NCBI GenBank assembly: GCA_030426085.1
Contig: JAUHYW010000022.1
Coordinates: 60,019 to 124,018 of the forward strand
DNA length: 64,000 nt
Direction: 5' to 3'
Origin: a bacterium
Lineage (GTDB): Bacteria > Myxococcota_A > Bradymonadia > UBA7976 > UBA1532
The notes beneath the pieces are model-generated. The model was not told where the DNA came from, ran no database searches, and saw only the letters and a list, made by a program, of their open reading frames with translations. Below are positions 1 to 10,600 of this stretch, one piece after another. The translations under genes were made by a program, and so were the position numbers. Every line of letters starts with the position of its first letter. Within the stretch, counting starts at the first letter, position 1.

Positions 1-1808
1 CCCTGGAAGTGGCCCTTGAGGTCGTCGAACGCCAGCCGTCGCTGCACGCCCTCGTTGACCAGGGCGTAGGCGCTCGTCTCGAGCGGCACGATCTGGGCCG
101 TCGTCGTCTCGCCCCGGTGGAAGGCGTAGGTGCCGCTGCTCCAGCCGAAGATCTCGAGCAGCTTGGTCTTGACCTGCTCGACCAGCGCGTTGAACAGGTC
201 GTGCTTGGTGATGGCCTCGCGGTGCACCAGCGCATCACCCAGGCGCCCGTGGAAGTCGGGCAGCATCTTGAGCGCCTCGTTGAGCGTCGCCCGCCCGATG
301 AGCCGCCGCTGCACCAGGTGCTCGCCGAGCAGCTCGGAGCGCAGGTTGCTCGTGACGTACTCCGGCCGCCCCAGGCGCCAGAAGATCTCCTTCTTGCGCG
401 AGCCATTCTCGAAGTGCATGCGCCCCGTCGCCCGACAGGCGGCGTAGCGATACAGCAGGCGGGCGAAGTCGACCCGCTCGAAGCGCCCCTGATAGTCGGC
501 CGGCGGCCCCTCCTCGGCCGGCTCGTCCTCGAAGAGCCCGGGCACCGCGTCGGGGGCGACCCACGGCGAGTCGTCCACCGAGATGCGGGCCACCGCCTCC
601 CGCCCGTCGCGGCGCACCACCTCGATGAGCGTATTGAGCCCCATCGGCCCGTAGACCACCCCGTCCCGGTCGCGCACCCGGAAGCGGCTGTAGGGGCTCC
701 ACACCACCTCGTCGTCGGGCGAGAGCCCCGGCAGTCCGGGGATCGGGGGCCGGGTCGTCGGGTCGTCCCGCCGGGCCTGCTCGCCCCGGGCGACCATCTC
801 GTCGACCTCGGCGTCGATGCCCTTCTGCCGGTCGAGCTCCTCCTCGATCTCCTTGGCGAAGACCGACTTCATGAACCGGCCCATGTCCTGGACCGTCACC
901 CGCTGCTTCTCGTTGAAGAGGTGGTCGAGCAGGGCATCGATGAACTCGGTCGCCGTCTGGTAGCGGTCGGCCGGGTTGCGGGCCAGGGCCCGGCGCAGGA
1001 TCCCGACCAGGGTCGGCGAGATGCCCGTCGGCAGCTTCTCGAGGGCCGCCTCGACGTCGCACTCCCGGACCATCATCAGGGTCTCGAGCTCGCTCTTGCC
1101 GTGGAAGAGGCGGTTCATCGCCAGCATCTCGTAGAGCATGATGCCCGCCGAGAAGAGGTCGGCCCGGGTGTCGATCTCGGCCCCGGTCACCTGCTCGGGG
1201 CTCATGTAGCCCAGCTTGCCCTTCATCGTGCCCGAGCGGGTCGTCGACTCCCGCTTGCGGGCCTTGGCCACCCCGAAGTCGCCGATCTTGACGTCGCCGT
1301 CGTAGGCGATGAGCACGTTGGACGGCGAGACGTCGCGGTGGATGATGCGCAGGGGGTTGCCCCGGCTGTCGACCGCGTTGTGGGCCGCCTCGAGCCCCTT
1401 GAGCGTCTCGGCGATGATGTAGACCGCCAGCTTGTGGGGCACCCGGATGCGCAGGTGGGTGCAGCGGATCAGCAGGTTGAGCAGATCCTTGCCGAAGACG
1501 TACTCCATCGCGATGAAGTACTCCTTCTGCACCGACCCCAGATCGTAGATCTGGACGACGTTGGCGTGCTGCAACGACACGGCGATCTTCGCCTCGTCGA
1601 TGAACATGTGCACGAACTCGTCATTGTCGGCGAGGTGACGCAGGATCTTCTTGATCACCAGCGTCTTCTGGAAGCCCGCCGCGCCGAACTGGCGGGCACG
1701 CCAGATCTCGGCCATGCCGCCGACCCCGATCTGGTCGAGGAGCAGATACTTGCCGAACTGACGGGGGCGGAACTTCGTCAAAGGCCGAGCGGCGCCGTCC
1801 AGAGGCAT
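1..1808 (-). CDS. Ser/Thr protein kinase with GYF_2-like and DUF4388-like C-terminal parts (partial, 3' end outside window)
   Basis: This is a cytoplasmic Hanks-type kinase that should phosphorylate Ser/Thr on partner proteins. The frame opens at ATG 1808 and is still open at the window edge, so at least 602 residues are present and the C-terminus is missing. The Gly-rich loop reads IGVGGMA, the ATP-binding Lys is K53 (VIKK), the catalytic loop is HRD with D159, and the metal-binding DFG has D177, so the kinase looks active. After the kinase domain, residues of about 356-410 contain VYGPMG and a W near the end, resembling the GYF_2 fold. Residues of about 415-590 resemble DUF4388/PATAN domains found in delta-proteobacterial signalling proteins. 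No transmembrane helix is seen before the cut. It is transcribed divergently from the FAD oxidoreductase. The kinase call is certain; the two downstream domain names are inferred from pattern. Confidence 0.93.
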   Translation of the reverse strand, partial: MPLDGAARPLTKFRPRQFGKYLLLDQIGVGGMAEIWRARQFGAAGFQKTLVIKKILRHLADNDEFVHMFIDEAKIAVSLQHANVVQIYDLGSVQKEYFIAMEYVFGKDLLNLLIRCTHLRIRVPHKLAVYIIAETLKGLEAAHNAVDSRGNPLRIIHRDVSPSNVLIAYDGDVKIGDFGVAKARKRESTTRSGTMKGKLGYMSPEQVTGAEIDTRADLFSAGIMLYEMLAMNRLFHGKSELETLMMVRECDVEAALEKLPTGISPTLVGILRRALARNPADRYQTATEFIDALLDHLFNEKQRVTVQDMGRFMKSVFAKEIEEELDRQKGIDAEVDEMVARGEQARRDDPTTRPPIPGLPGLSPDDEVVWSPYSRFRVRDRDGVVYGPMGLNTLIEVVRRDGREAVARISVDDSPWVAPDAVPGLFEDEPAEEGPPADYQGRFERVDFARLLYRYAACRATGRMHFENGSRKKEIFWRLGRPEYVTSNLRSELLGEHLVQRRLIGRATLNEALKMLPDFHGRLGDALVHREAITKHDLFNALVEQVKTKLLEIFGWSSGTYAFHRGETTTAQIVPLETSAYALVNEGVQRRLAFDDLKGHFQ

Positions 1809-1914
1809 GTCGTCCGAGGCCCCCGGCGCGCGACGAGGGCTGCCCTTCGAATCTCACGAAACACCCCCCGCCGGCAACCATCGCAGCCCCGACGGCCGCG
1901 ATCGGGCGCGGACA

Positions 1915-1944
1915 TTGATCTGCGCGCACACGCTCGCCTACACT
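1915..1944 (+). promoter_or_regulatory. Candidate sigma70-type promoter for the glycan operon
   Basis: TTGATC (1915-1920) and TACACT (1939-1944) are separated by 18 bases. Each box matches four of six consensus positions. They sit 30 bases before ATG 1975, with a GAGGAG ribosome site at 1965-1970 between them. The site lies in the 166-base gap between divergent genes. Confidence 0.45.
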
Positions 1945-1974
1945 CGCCGCCTTTGATCGCCCCCGAGGAGCGGC

Positions 1975-3299
1975 ATGCCCCCGCCCTGCAGCATCGACAC
2001 CCTCGTCATCGGCGCCGGGCTCGCCGGCCTGTCGTGCGCCCACCACCTCGACCGGCCGTTCCTGGTCGTCGAGGCGGCCGACCACGTCGGCGGCAAGGCG
2101 AAGAGCGAGCACTACGAGGGCTTCACCTTCGACGTCACCGGCCACTGGCTGCACCTGCGCGACCCCGACATGCGGGCGCTGGCGCTGAAGCTGTGCGGCG
2201 ACGAGCACTTCATGCGCATCCGCCGGCTCAGCCGGATCTGGTCCCACGGGGTCTACACCCGCTACCCGTACCAGGCCAACACCTTCGGGCTGCCGCCGGA
2301 GGTCATCAAAGAGTGCGTGATGGGGGCCGTCGAGGCCGACCGCCGCCGCCCCGAGGCGGTCGCCCTCGAAGACGAGCCGGAGAACTTCGCCGACTGGATC
2401 CGCTTCTACTTCGGCGAGGGCATCGCCCGGCACTTCATGATCCCGTACAACGCCAAGCTGTGGGGGGTGCCGGCCACCGAGATCACCAGCCGGTGGTGCC
2501 AGCGCTTCGTGCCCCGCCCGGCCCTGGCCGACATCGTCGCCGGCGCGGTGGGCTGCAACGAGAAGGCGATGGGCTACAACGCCGAGTTCCTCTACCCCCG
2601 GACCGGCGGCATCCAGACCCTCGCCGAAGCCCTCGCCGACGCGGTCGGGCGGGATCACATCCGGCTGTCGAGCCCCATCGCGCGGGTCGACCCGGTCGCG
2701 AAGGTCGCCACCACCGCCGACGGCGCCGACATCGGCTACCGGCACCTCGTCAGCACGATGCAGCTCCCCCACCTGATCGACCGGCTCACCGAGGTCCCCG
2801 CCGCGGTGCGCGCCGCCCGCTCGAAGCTGCGGGGCAACACCGTGCGCTACCTCAACGTGGGCGTGCGCGGCCCGCTCGGCCAGCCCGACCACTGGATCTA
2901 CGTGCCCGAGGAGAAGTGGCCGTTCTACCGGGTGGGCAGCTTCAGCAACGCCAACCCGGCGATGGCCCCCGAGGGCTGCGCGGCGCTGTACATCGAGATG
3001 GCCGACCGCGACACCCCGCTCGACGACCTGCGGGGCACCATCGGCGAGGGGCTGTGCGCGATGGGGCTGATCGATGATCCGGCCCGGATCCTGTTCATGC
3101 ACGAGCGGGTCATCGACAACGCCTACGTCATCTACGACTTCGACTACCACGACAGCCGGGCGGCCATCCTCGATCACCTGGGCCCGATCGGCATCCAGAG
3201 CATCGGGCGCTACGGCGACTGGAACTACTCCTCGATGGAGGACGCCCTCATCGACGGGCGGCGGGCGGCCGAGGCGCTGGCCCGGACGGAGGCGACCCG

Positions 3300-3303
<4 letters not shown>
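1975..3303 (+). CDS. FAD/NAD(P)-binding amine-oxidoreductase family protein, glycan cluster
   Basis: This 442-residue soluble flavoprotein belongs to the broad protoporphyrinogen-oxidase/amine-oxidase/UDP-galactopyranose-mutase superfamily. The N-terminal Rossmann motif GAGLAG is at residues 13-18, followed by an acidic residue at the end of strand 2 (VVEAADHVGG), the usual FAD-binding arrangement. There is no signal peptide. The start is supported by GAGGAG four bases upstream. It overlaps the next gene by ATGA at 3300-3303, so a glycosyltransferase and a polysaccharide deacetylase are probably co-translated or co-transcribed. The context suggests it acts on an activated sugar or a polyprenyl/lipid-linked glycan intermediate, as related oxidoreductases do in O-antigen and exopolysaccharide clusters. 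The exact substrate cannot be read from the sequence, and a carotenoid or haem role is not favoured because no such genes are near. Confidence 0.85.
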
Positions 3304-4037
<734 letters not shown>

Positions 4038-4059
4038 GCGGCTCTGGAGCCAGCGGATC

Positions 4060-5001
4060 TTGAGAACCCAGACGGCCAGCGTGGGGGTGGACGTCGACAG
4101 CCTGCGGTACTACTACCGCATCCACGGCCTCGACGAGAGCAACGCCACCAACGCCGCGTGGCGGGTGGGCGTGCCCCGCTTCGTGCAGCTCTTCGCCGCC
4201 GTGGGCATCAAGGCCACCTTCTACTGCATCGCCGAGGACCTCGACCTGCCGGGCAACGCCGAGCGGCTGCGGGCGCTCGTCGAGGCCGGCCACGAGATCG
4301 GCAACCACACCTGGCACCACCCCTACGCCCTCACCCGCATCCCGGCCAGCGAGCGGCGGGCCGAGATCGCGATGGGCCGCCGGCTGCTCGAGGCCGCCGC
4401 CGAGGCGCCGGTGGTCGGCTTCCGGGCGCCGGGCTACAACACCAGCGCCGCGGTGATGGCCGACGTCGTCGCCAGCGGGCACACCTACGACAGCAGCGTC
4501 TTCCCCTGCGCCCCGTATTACGCCGCCAAGGCCGGGGTCATGGGCTGGATGCGCCTGCGCGGCCGGCAGAGCCGCAGCGTGCTGGGTGATCCGACGGTGC
4601 TCACCGCGCCCCGCGACCCCTACCGGGCCGCGGTGGACGACCCCCACCGGCGGGGGGACGGGCTCGACGTCTTCCCGGTGAGCGTGGTCGGCGGGGTGCC
4701 GCTCATCGGCACCGCGTTCACCGCGCTGGGGCTGACCGGATCGGTGCTCGCCCTGCGGGCCGCGCTCGCGACCCGCAAGCACGTCACCCTCGAGTTCCAC
4801 GCCGTCGACCTCATCGGCCTGCGGGACGACGGCCTCGACCCGGCCCTGGCGGTGCAGCCCGACCTCAAGACCCCGGTCGCCTCCAAGCGGCGCACCTTCG
4901 CCCGGGTGCTCTCGATCCTGCGCGACCGGGCCCGGGTCGAGCGCATGGACGTGCTCGCCGCCGAGCGGGCCGGGCGCGGCGGGCGGCGGCGGCGGGTCTG
5001 A
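4060..5001 (+). CDS. NodB-type polysaccharide deacetylase (carbohydrate esterase 4-like)
   Basis: The product (313 residues) is a metal-dependent deacetylase that would remove N- or O-acetyl groups from a glycan. Metal-ligand histidines lie in HEIGNHTWHH (78-87) and motif 3 is RAPGYN (122-127). Motif 1, normally TFDDG, is VDVDS at about 10-14, so the acidic pair is kept as D-V-D. No signal peptide is visible, so it may act on cytoplasmic or lipid-linked sugars rather than on peptidoglycan. The start is TTG 4060 with GGAG 10 bases upstream; GTG 4081 is an alternative start seven codons later. It follows the glycosyltransferase by 22 bases and precedes a small secreted protein by 22 bases, so all four genes probably form one transcript. 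Confidence 0.87.
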   Translation: MRTQTASVGVDVDSLRYYYRIHGLDESNATNAAWRVGVPRFVQLFAAVGIKATFYCIAEDLDLPGNAERLRALVEAGHEIGNHTWHHPYALTRIPASERRAEIAMGRRLLEAAAEAPVVGFRAPGYNTSAAVMADVVASGHTYDSSVFPCAPYYAAKAGVMGWMRLRGRQSRSVLGDPTVLTAPRDPYRAAVDDPHRRGDGLDVFPVSVVGGVPLIGTAFTALGLTGSVLALRAALATRKHVTLEFHAVDLIGLRDDGLDPALAVQPDLKTPVASKRRTFARVLSILRDRARVERMDVLAAERAGRGGRRRRV

Positions 5002-5023
5002 TGCGGGCGACGGGGAGGGGCCG

Positions 5024-5401
5024 ATGAAGACGCTGATCGCCGGGCTGATGCTGGCCATGGCCGGGCCCTGCGTGGCGCCCACGCCGCCGCCGCAGAGCAG
5101 CCCCGAGACCGCCCGCAGCGCCGTCGCCGCCTGGAGCGACGCCTTCAACCGGGACGACGCGGCCGAGCTGCGCTGGCTGGTGCACCCCGACGCCCGGGGC
5201 GCCTTCGACGGCGACCCGGCCCTGCCCGCCGAGCTGGCCGCCTGGCAGGTCGTGCGCTACCGCCTCGGGGGGCCGGTGAAGGTCGACGGCCGCTTCGAAG
5301 GCCGCAGCGGCACGCTCGAGCTCGGCGACGGCCGGCGCACCGAAGATCGGGCGATCATCGTGGTGCAGTCGGAGGGGCGATGGTGGATCTGGCGACGTTG
5401 A
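5024..5401 (+). CDS. Small secreted protein, possible NTF2-like fold
   Basis: This 125-residue protein starts at ATG 5024 after a strong GGGGAGGGG site. It has a hydrophobic leader of about 20 residues, with a Cys at 16 in a poor lipobox context (AGPC), so export is likely but lipidation is doubtful. The remainder has the pattern of NTF2-like/SnoaL domains: a first helix rich in A/F/D (WSDAFNRDD), a short HPDA segment, and a final strand ending in GRWWIWRR. Such proteins often serve as small binding or stabilising domains. It is the last gene of the glycan operon, 22 bases behind the deacetylase. No specific function can be assigned. Confidence 0.7.
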   Translation: MKTLIAGLMLAMAGPCVAPTPPPQSSPETARSAVAAWSDAFNRDDAAELRWLVHPDARGAFDGDPALPAELAAWQVVRYRLGGPVKVDGRFEGRSGTLELGDGRRTEDRAIIVVQSEGRWWIWRR

Positions 5402-5441
5402 GAGCTTTCCCACACACTCCGGCGCTTCGCCCAGCGCCGTC

Positions 5442-5523
5442 CCGAGCGCCGATCTCGGTGGCTGTCGGCGCTCGGAATACTTCGAGTATTCCTGCGGCCT
5501 CCATCCTGGATCTCGGCGCTCGG
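5442..5523. repeat. Structured intergenic element with two stem-loops
   Basis: CCGAGCGCCGA (5442-5452) is perfectly inverted at 5465-5475 (TCGGCGCTCGG). The second arm recurs as an exact direct repeat at 5513-5523. Between these lies a second hairpin, GGAATACT (5474-5481), loop TCG, AGTATTCC (5485-5492), unusually AT-rich for this window. The pattern resembles dispersed REP-like palindromic units. No U-run follows, so a simple terminator is not convincing. Confidence 0.55.
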
Positions 5524-5549
5524 CCCGGCGCTGTGCTCGACCGTACCTC

Positions 5550-7373
5550 GTGGGCAAGCTCTTGAGATCGCTCTCGCTGCTGGCGGCGCTGGCGCTGCTG
5601 GCCCCGGCCTCGCCCGCCGGCGGGGCCCCGCTCGGCGACCCCGGCGCGCTGCCCACCAGCCTCGACCCGCCGCCCGCGCTCGACACCCGCGACCTCGACG
5701 GCCCGGCGCTGACGGCCGAGGCCCCGCCGCTCGACGGCCTGACCGTGCCGGTGGTGCTCAACGGCCCGGTGCGCGGCTTCCTCGACTTCTTCCAGCAGCG
5801 GGGGCGCTTCATCTATGCCGGCTGGTGGGCCCGCATGCACCGGTTCGCCCCGGTCATCCGGCCCATCCTCGAAGAGCACGGCGTGCCGCCCGAGCTCATC
5901 TACGTCTGCATGATCGAGAGCGGCTTCGACCCCGACGCGGTCAGCCGGGCGGCGGCGGTGGGCCCGTGGCAGTTCGTGCAGAGCACCGGCCGGGCCTACG
6001 AGCTGCGCCTCGACGCCTGGATCGACGAGCGCCGCGACCCGATCAAAGCCACCCGGGCCGCCGCCCGCCACTTCCGCGACCTCCACGAGAAGTACCGGAG
6101 CTGGCCCCTGGTGCTCGCCGCCTACAACGCCGGGGTGGGCCACATCGACCGGGGCATGGCCCGGGCCAATACCAACGACTACTGGCGGCTGGTCGAGCTG
6201 GGCACCATCCCCGAGGGGGCCACCCGCTACGTGCCCAAGGTCATGGCGGCCATGATCATCGGCCAGGACCCCGCCCGCTACGGCTTCGCCGAGGTGAAGC
6301 CCGAGCCCCCGTGGCGCTTCGCCGTCGTCGAGGTGCCCGGGGGCCGCGACCTGAAGACGCTGGCCAAGGCGGCCGACGTGCCCTACGCCGCGCTGGTCGC
6401 GCTCAACCCCGAGCTGCGCCGGGGCTTCACCCCGCCCGACGGGGTGGCCTACCCCCTGCGGGTGCCGCCCGAGGGCGGGCCGAAGCTCACCGCCGCCGTC
6501 GACGGCCTCGCCGGGCGCCCGGGGGTCTTCGTCGAGCACACCGTGCGCTTCGGCGAGCGCCTGCGGGACATCGCCCGGGCCTACGCCGTGCGCCGCCGCA
6601 GCCTGCGCCGGCTCAACAACCTCGAGCGGGGCGAGCCCGAGCCGGGCCAGGTGCTGCTCGTGCCCAGCAGCGACAAGCCGGCCCCCGGCGACCCCATCGA
6701 GCTGCTCGTCGCCACCGAGCCGGCCGTCGACTTCGACGTGCCGGGGCGGGCGCCGGTGTACTTCCCGGTGCGCAGCCGGACCCGCCTCGACCGCATCGCC
6801 GCCTTCTTCGACGTCGCCCCGGGCCACCTCGCCATGTGGAACGGCCTCGACCCCGAGGCCGCCGTGCAGCGGGGCATGGTGCTCAAGATCTACGTGCCCC
6901 AAGACTTCGACCGCAGCACCGCGGTGCTCGTCGAGCAGGGCGCAGCCATCGAGGTCGCCGCCGGCAGCCCCGCCGCCGAGCACGCCCTGGCCTACGCCCG
7001 CAAGGAGCGCACCCCCACCGTCAAGCGCATCGAGCACACCGTGCGCCGGGGGGACAACCTGTGGCGCATCGCCCGCAAGCACGGGGTCACCGTCGCCGCC
7101 CTGCGGGCCGAGAACGGCCTCGACGGCTTCGCGCTCTCCGTCGGCCAGACGCTCTCGGTGCCGACCCTCGACACCCCCAAGCCCCGGGGCAAGGCCGCCC
7201 GCCGCCGCCCCAAGGCCGGCGCCCGGGGCCGCACCCGCTACACGGTCCGCTCGGGCGACAACCTGTGGAAGATCGCCCGCAAGTTCGGCACCACCGTCAA
7301 GGCGCTGCGCCGGGCCAACAACATGCGCCGCAAGTCGGGGCTCCGGCCGGGGCAGCGGCTGGTGATCCCATGA
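5550..7373 (+). CDS. MltD-like membrane-bound lytic transglycosylase with LysM repeats
   Basis: The 607-residue exported enzyme cleaves the MurNAc-GlcNAc bond of peptidoglycan to form 1,6-anhydro ends. A signal peptide covers about residues 1-24. The SLT domain follows, with catalytic E123 in MIESGF, the GPWQF block and the YNAG block near residue 196, all as in MltD. A LysM-like segment follows the catalytic domain. Clear LysM copies follow: EHTVRFGERL near 330, a degenerate one near 410, and two strong C-terminal copies starting HTVRRGDNLW and YTVRSGDNLW. The protein ends exactly at the last LysM. The start is GTG 5550; no strong ribosome site is seen and TTG 5562 is an alternative. It follows the structured element at 5442-5523 and converges on the small membrane gene. 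Confidence 0.93.
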   Translation: MGKLLRSLSLLAALALLAPASPAGGAPLGDPGALPTSLDPPPALDTRDLDGPALTAEAPPLDGLTVPVVLNGPVRGFLDFFQQRGRFIYAGWWARMHRFAPVIRPILEEHGVPPELIYVCMIESGFDPDAVSRAAAVGPWQFVQSTGRAYELRLDAWIDERRDPIKATRAAARHFRDLHEKYRSWPLVLAAYNAGVGHIDRGMARANTNDYWRLVELGTIPEGATRYVPKVMAAMIIGQDPARYGFAEVKPEPPWRFAVVEVPGGRDLKTLAKAADVPYAALVALNPELRRGFTPPDGVAYPLRVPPEGGPKLTAAVDGLAGRPGVFVEHTVRFGERLRDIARAYAVRRRSLRRLNNLERGEPEPGQVLLVPSSDKPAPGDPIELLVATEPAVDFDVPGRAPVYFPVRSRTRLDRIAAFFDVAPGHLAMWNGLDPEAAVQRGMVLKIYVPQDFDRSTAVLVEQGAAIEVAAGSPAAEHALAYARKERTPTVKRIEHTVRRGDNLWRIARKHGVTVAALRAENGLDGFALSVGQTLSVPTLDTPKPRGKAARRRPKAGARGRTRYTVRSGDNLWKIARKFGTTVKALRRANNMRRKSGLRPGQRLVIP

Positions 7374-7385
7374 CGCGCCCCCGGC

Positions 7386-7652
7386 TCAGCGCCCCGTCTC
7401 CCACGGGATCAGCGCCCGCAGCAGCGCCGGCCCTAGCCGCAGCCCGCGGCGCAGGCCGATGACCGCCACCCGGGCCCCGTAGCCGGCGCCGATGAGCAGC
7501 GGGGCGAACATCGCGACCCGGGCGATCAGGGGCGAGGCGTCGCGCACGATCAGGGGCCGGAAGACCATCAGCAGCACCATGGTCGAGGCGGCGGCGAGGG
7601 TGAAGCCGACCCCGAAGTAGACCACCGCCAGGGATGCCTTGCGCTCGCTCAT
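7386..7652 (-). CDS. Small two-helix membrane protein downstream of icmF
   Basis: This 88-residue protein has two hydrophobic segments, about residues 9-29 and 43-66, separated by a short charged loop (RPLIVRDASP), and a basic end. It starts at ATG 7652, only seven bases after the icmF stop, so it is almost certainly on the same transcript. No family is recognised. The size and two-helix form would fit a small inner-membrane accessory protein, but no functional link with the mutase can be shown from sequence. Confidence 0.7.
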   Translation of the reverse strand: MSERKASLAVVYFGVGFTLAAASTMVLLMVFRPLIVRDASPLIARVAMFAPLLIGAGYGARVAVIGLRRGLRLGPALLRALIPWETGR

Positions 7653-7659
7653 CGCCGGC

Positions 7660-10600
7660 TCACATGTTGCGGCGGTACTGGCCGCCCACCGCGAAGAGCG
7701 CGTCGGTGATCTGGCCCAGGGTGCACACCTTCACCGTCTGCATCAGCTCGGCGAAGACGTTGCCCCCCTCGAGGGCCACCCGCTGCAAGCGCTCGATCGC
7801 CGCGGCCCCCCGCTCGCCGTTGCGCGCCCGGAACGCCCGATTGCCCGCGATCTGGGCCTGCTTCTCGCCCTCCGAGGCCCGGATGAGCTCGACCTCGACC
7901 ACCCCCTCGGGGGCCTCGTCGGGCAGGAAGGTGTTCACCCCGATGACCGGCAGCTCGCCGCTGTGCTTCTTCTGCTCGTAGTACATCGACTCTTCCTGGA
8001 TGCGGCTGCGCTGGTACATGACCTCCATCGCGCCCAGGACCCCGCCCCGCTCGGTGATGCGGTCGAACTCGGCGAGCACCGCCGCCTCGACCAGATCGGT
8101 GAGCTGCTCGACGAAGTACGCCCCCTGGAACGGGTTCTGATTCATCGACAGCCCCAGCTCGCGGTTGATCACGAGCTGGATCGCCAGCGCCCGACGCACC
8201 GACTCCTCGGTGGGCGTCGTGATCGCCTCGTCGTAGGCGTTGGTGTGCAGGCTGTTGCAGTTGTCGGCGATGGCGTACAGCGCCTGGAGCGTCGTGCGGA
8301 TGTCGTTGAACGCGATCTCCTGGGCGTGCAGCGACCGGCCCGACGTCTGGATGTGATACTTGAGCTTCTGGCTGCGCGGCCCGGCTCCGTACAGGTCGCG
8401 CATCGCCACCGCCCAGATGCGGCGGGCGACCCGGCCGATGACCGCGTACTCCGCGTCGACCCCGTTGCTGAAGAAGAACGACAGGTTGCGGGCGAAGGCG
8501 TCGGGGTCCATGCCCCGGGCCTTGTAGTACTCGACGTAGGTGAAGCCGTTGGCCAGGGTGAAGGCGAGCTGGCTGATGGGGTTCGCCCCCGCCTCGGCGA
8601 TGTGATAGCCGCTGATCGAGACCGAGTAGAAGTTCCGCACCCGGTGGTCGAGGAAGTACTGCTGGATGTCGCCCATCATCTTGAGGGCGAAGTCGGTCGA
8701 GAAGATGCAGGTGTTCTGGGCCTGATCCTCCTTGAGGATGTCGGCCTGCACCGTGCCCCGCACCCGGCCGAGCACGTCGGCGGCGACCTCGGCGTACTCG
8801 TCGGCCGGCAGGAGCTGGTCGCCCGAGACCCCCAGGAGCCCCAGCCCCGATCCGTCGTGCCCCGGGGGCAGCTCGCCCCGGTACTCGGGGCGGTCGTCGC
8901 CGAGCAGCGCGTCGATCTTCGCCTCGGCCACCGCCCAGCGCCCGGTCTTGCGCAGGCGGCGCTCGACGGCCTGGTCGATGGCGGTGTTGAGGAACATCGC
9001 CAGGATCATGGGCGCCGGGCCGTTGATCGTCATCGAGACGCTGGTGGTCGGCGCGGTCAGGTCGAAGCCGGAGTAGAGCCGCTTGGCGTCGTCCAGCGTC
9101 GCCACCGAGACCCCCGAGTTGCCCACCTTGCCGTAGACGTCGGGCCGCTCGGCCGGGTCGCGGCCGTAGAGCGTCACCGAGTCGAACGCCGTCGACAGGC
9201 GCGCCGCCGGCTGGCCCCGGCTGACGTAGTGGAACCGGCGGTTGGTGCGCTCGGGGCCGCCCTCGCCGGCGAACATGCGGGTCGGATCCTCGCCGGTGCG
9301 CTTGTAGGGGAAGACCCCCGCCGTATAGGGGAAGTCGCCGGGCACGTTCTCCAGCAGCCGCCAGCGCAGCAGGTCGCCCCAGTCGTCGGTCCGGGGCAGG
9401 GCCACCTTGGGGATGCGGTTGCCCGAGAGCGTCTCGGTGAAGTTCTCCACCTCGATCTCGCGCCCGCGCACGGTGTAGCTGTGGGTCGGCGCGGTGTACG
9501 CCTCGCGCAGCGCGGGCACGGTCGAGAGCAGCGCCCGGTGGGCCGGGTCGAGGCGGTCGAGGGTCTCGTCGTACAGCGCCCGCAGCCGCTCCGCCGCCTC
9601 GTCGGACGCCTCGGCGAGCGCGGCGTCCTGCGACCGGTCGGCGTAGCGCTCGGCGATGCCCGGCACCGCGTCGCCCAGGGCGGCCAGCGCCCGGCGCAGC
9701 CCGTCGGCCTTCGCCGCGATCGCCGCCTGATCCGCCGCCCGGGTGTGGTGCGCGCGCAGGGTGTCGGCCACCTCGCTCAGGTAGCGCACCCGGCGGGGCG
9801 GCACGACCTCGCCCAGGTCGGGCGAGCGGGCCGGCATCGGGCCCGGATCCCACGAGCCGCCCTGCTCGGCGAGGCGCTGCATCAGGTGGGCGAAGAGCCG
9901 ATCGACCCCCGCGTCACCGTAGCGGCTGGCGACGCAGGCGAAGACCGGCATCTCGTCGGGCGGGGTGTCGAACGCGCCCCGGTTGCGCTGCATCTGCTTG
10001 GCCACGTAGCGCGCCGCGTCCTCGGCGCCCCGCTTGTCGGCCTTGTTGAGCGCCACCACGTCGGCGAAGTCGAGCATGTCGATCTTCTCGAGCTGGCTCG
10101 GCGCGCCGAACTCCGGGGTCATCACGTACAGCGACAGGTCGGCCAGATCGACCACCTCGGAGCCGCTCTGGCCGATGCCGGCGGTCTCGAGGATGACCAG
10201 ATCGAACGCCGCGCTGCGCAGGGCGAGCAGCGCGTCGCGCACCGCGGGGGGCACCGCGGCGTTGGCCGAGCGGGTGCCCATCGAGCGGGCGTACACCCGG
10301 GGGTTGCTCGCCGCGTTCATGCGGATGCGGTCGCCGAGCAGCGCCCCGCCCGAGCGGCGGCGGGTGGGGTCGACCGAGAGCACCGCCACCCGGCGCTCGG
10401 GGAAGGCCTCGAGCAGCCGCCGCACCAGCTCGTCGGTCAGCGACGACTTGCCCGCCCCGCCGACCCCGGTGATGCCCAGGACGGGGGCCAGCGGGCGCCC
10501 CTCGGCCTCGGCCCGGAGCCCGGCCAGCGCCTCGCCCTCGCCCTCGGCGTGGGCCCGCTCGATCCAGGTCAGCGTGCGGGCCACCGCCGCCGCCTCGCCC

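Noticed and set aside
9..3077. Long open frame of about 1000 codons on the plus strand
   Set aside because: It lies antisense to a kinase with all catalytic motifs and then runs out of frame through the FAD enzyme. Its product is low-complexity and matches nothing; GC-rich genomes give such frames.
5474..5492. Intrinsic terminator of the glycan operon
   Set aside because: The stem is AT-rich with a three-base loop and no U-run; a larger element encloses it, so I describe it as a repeat instead.
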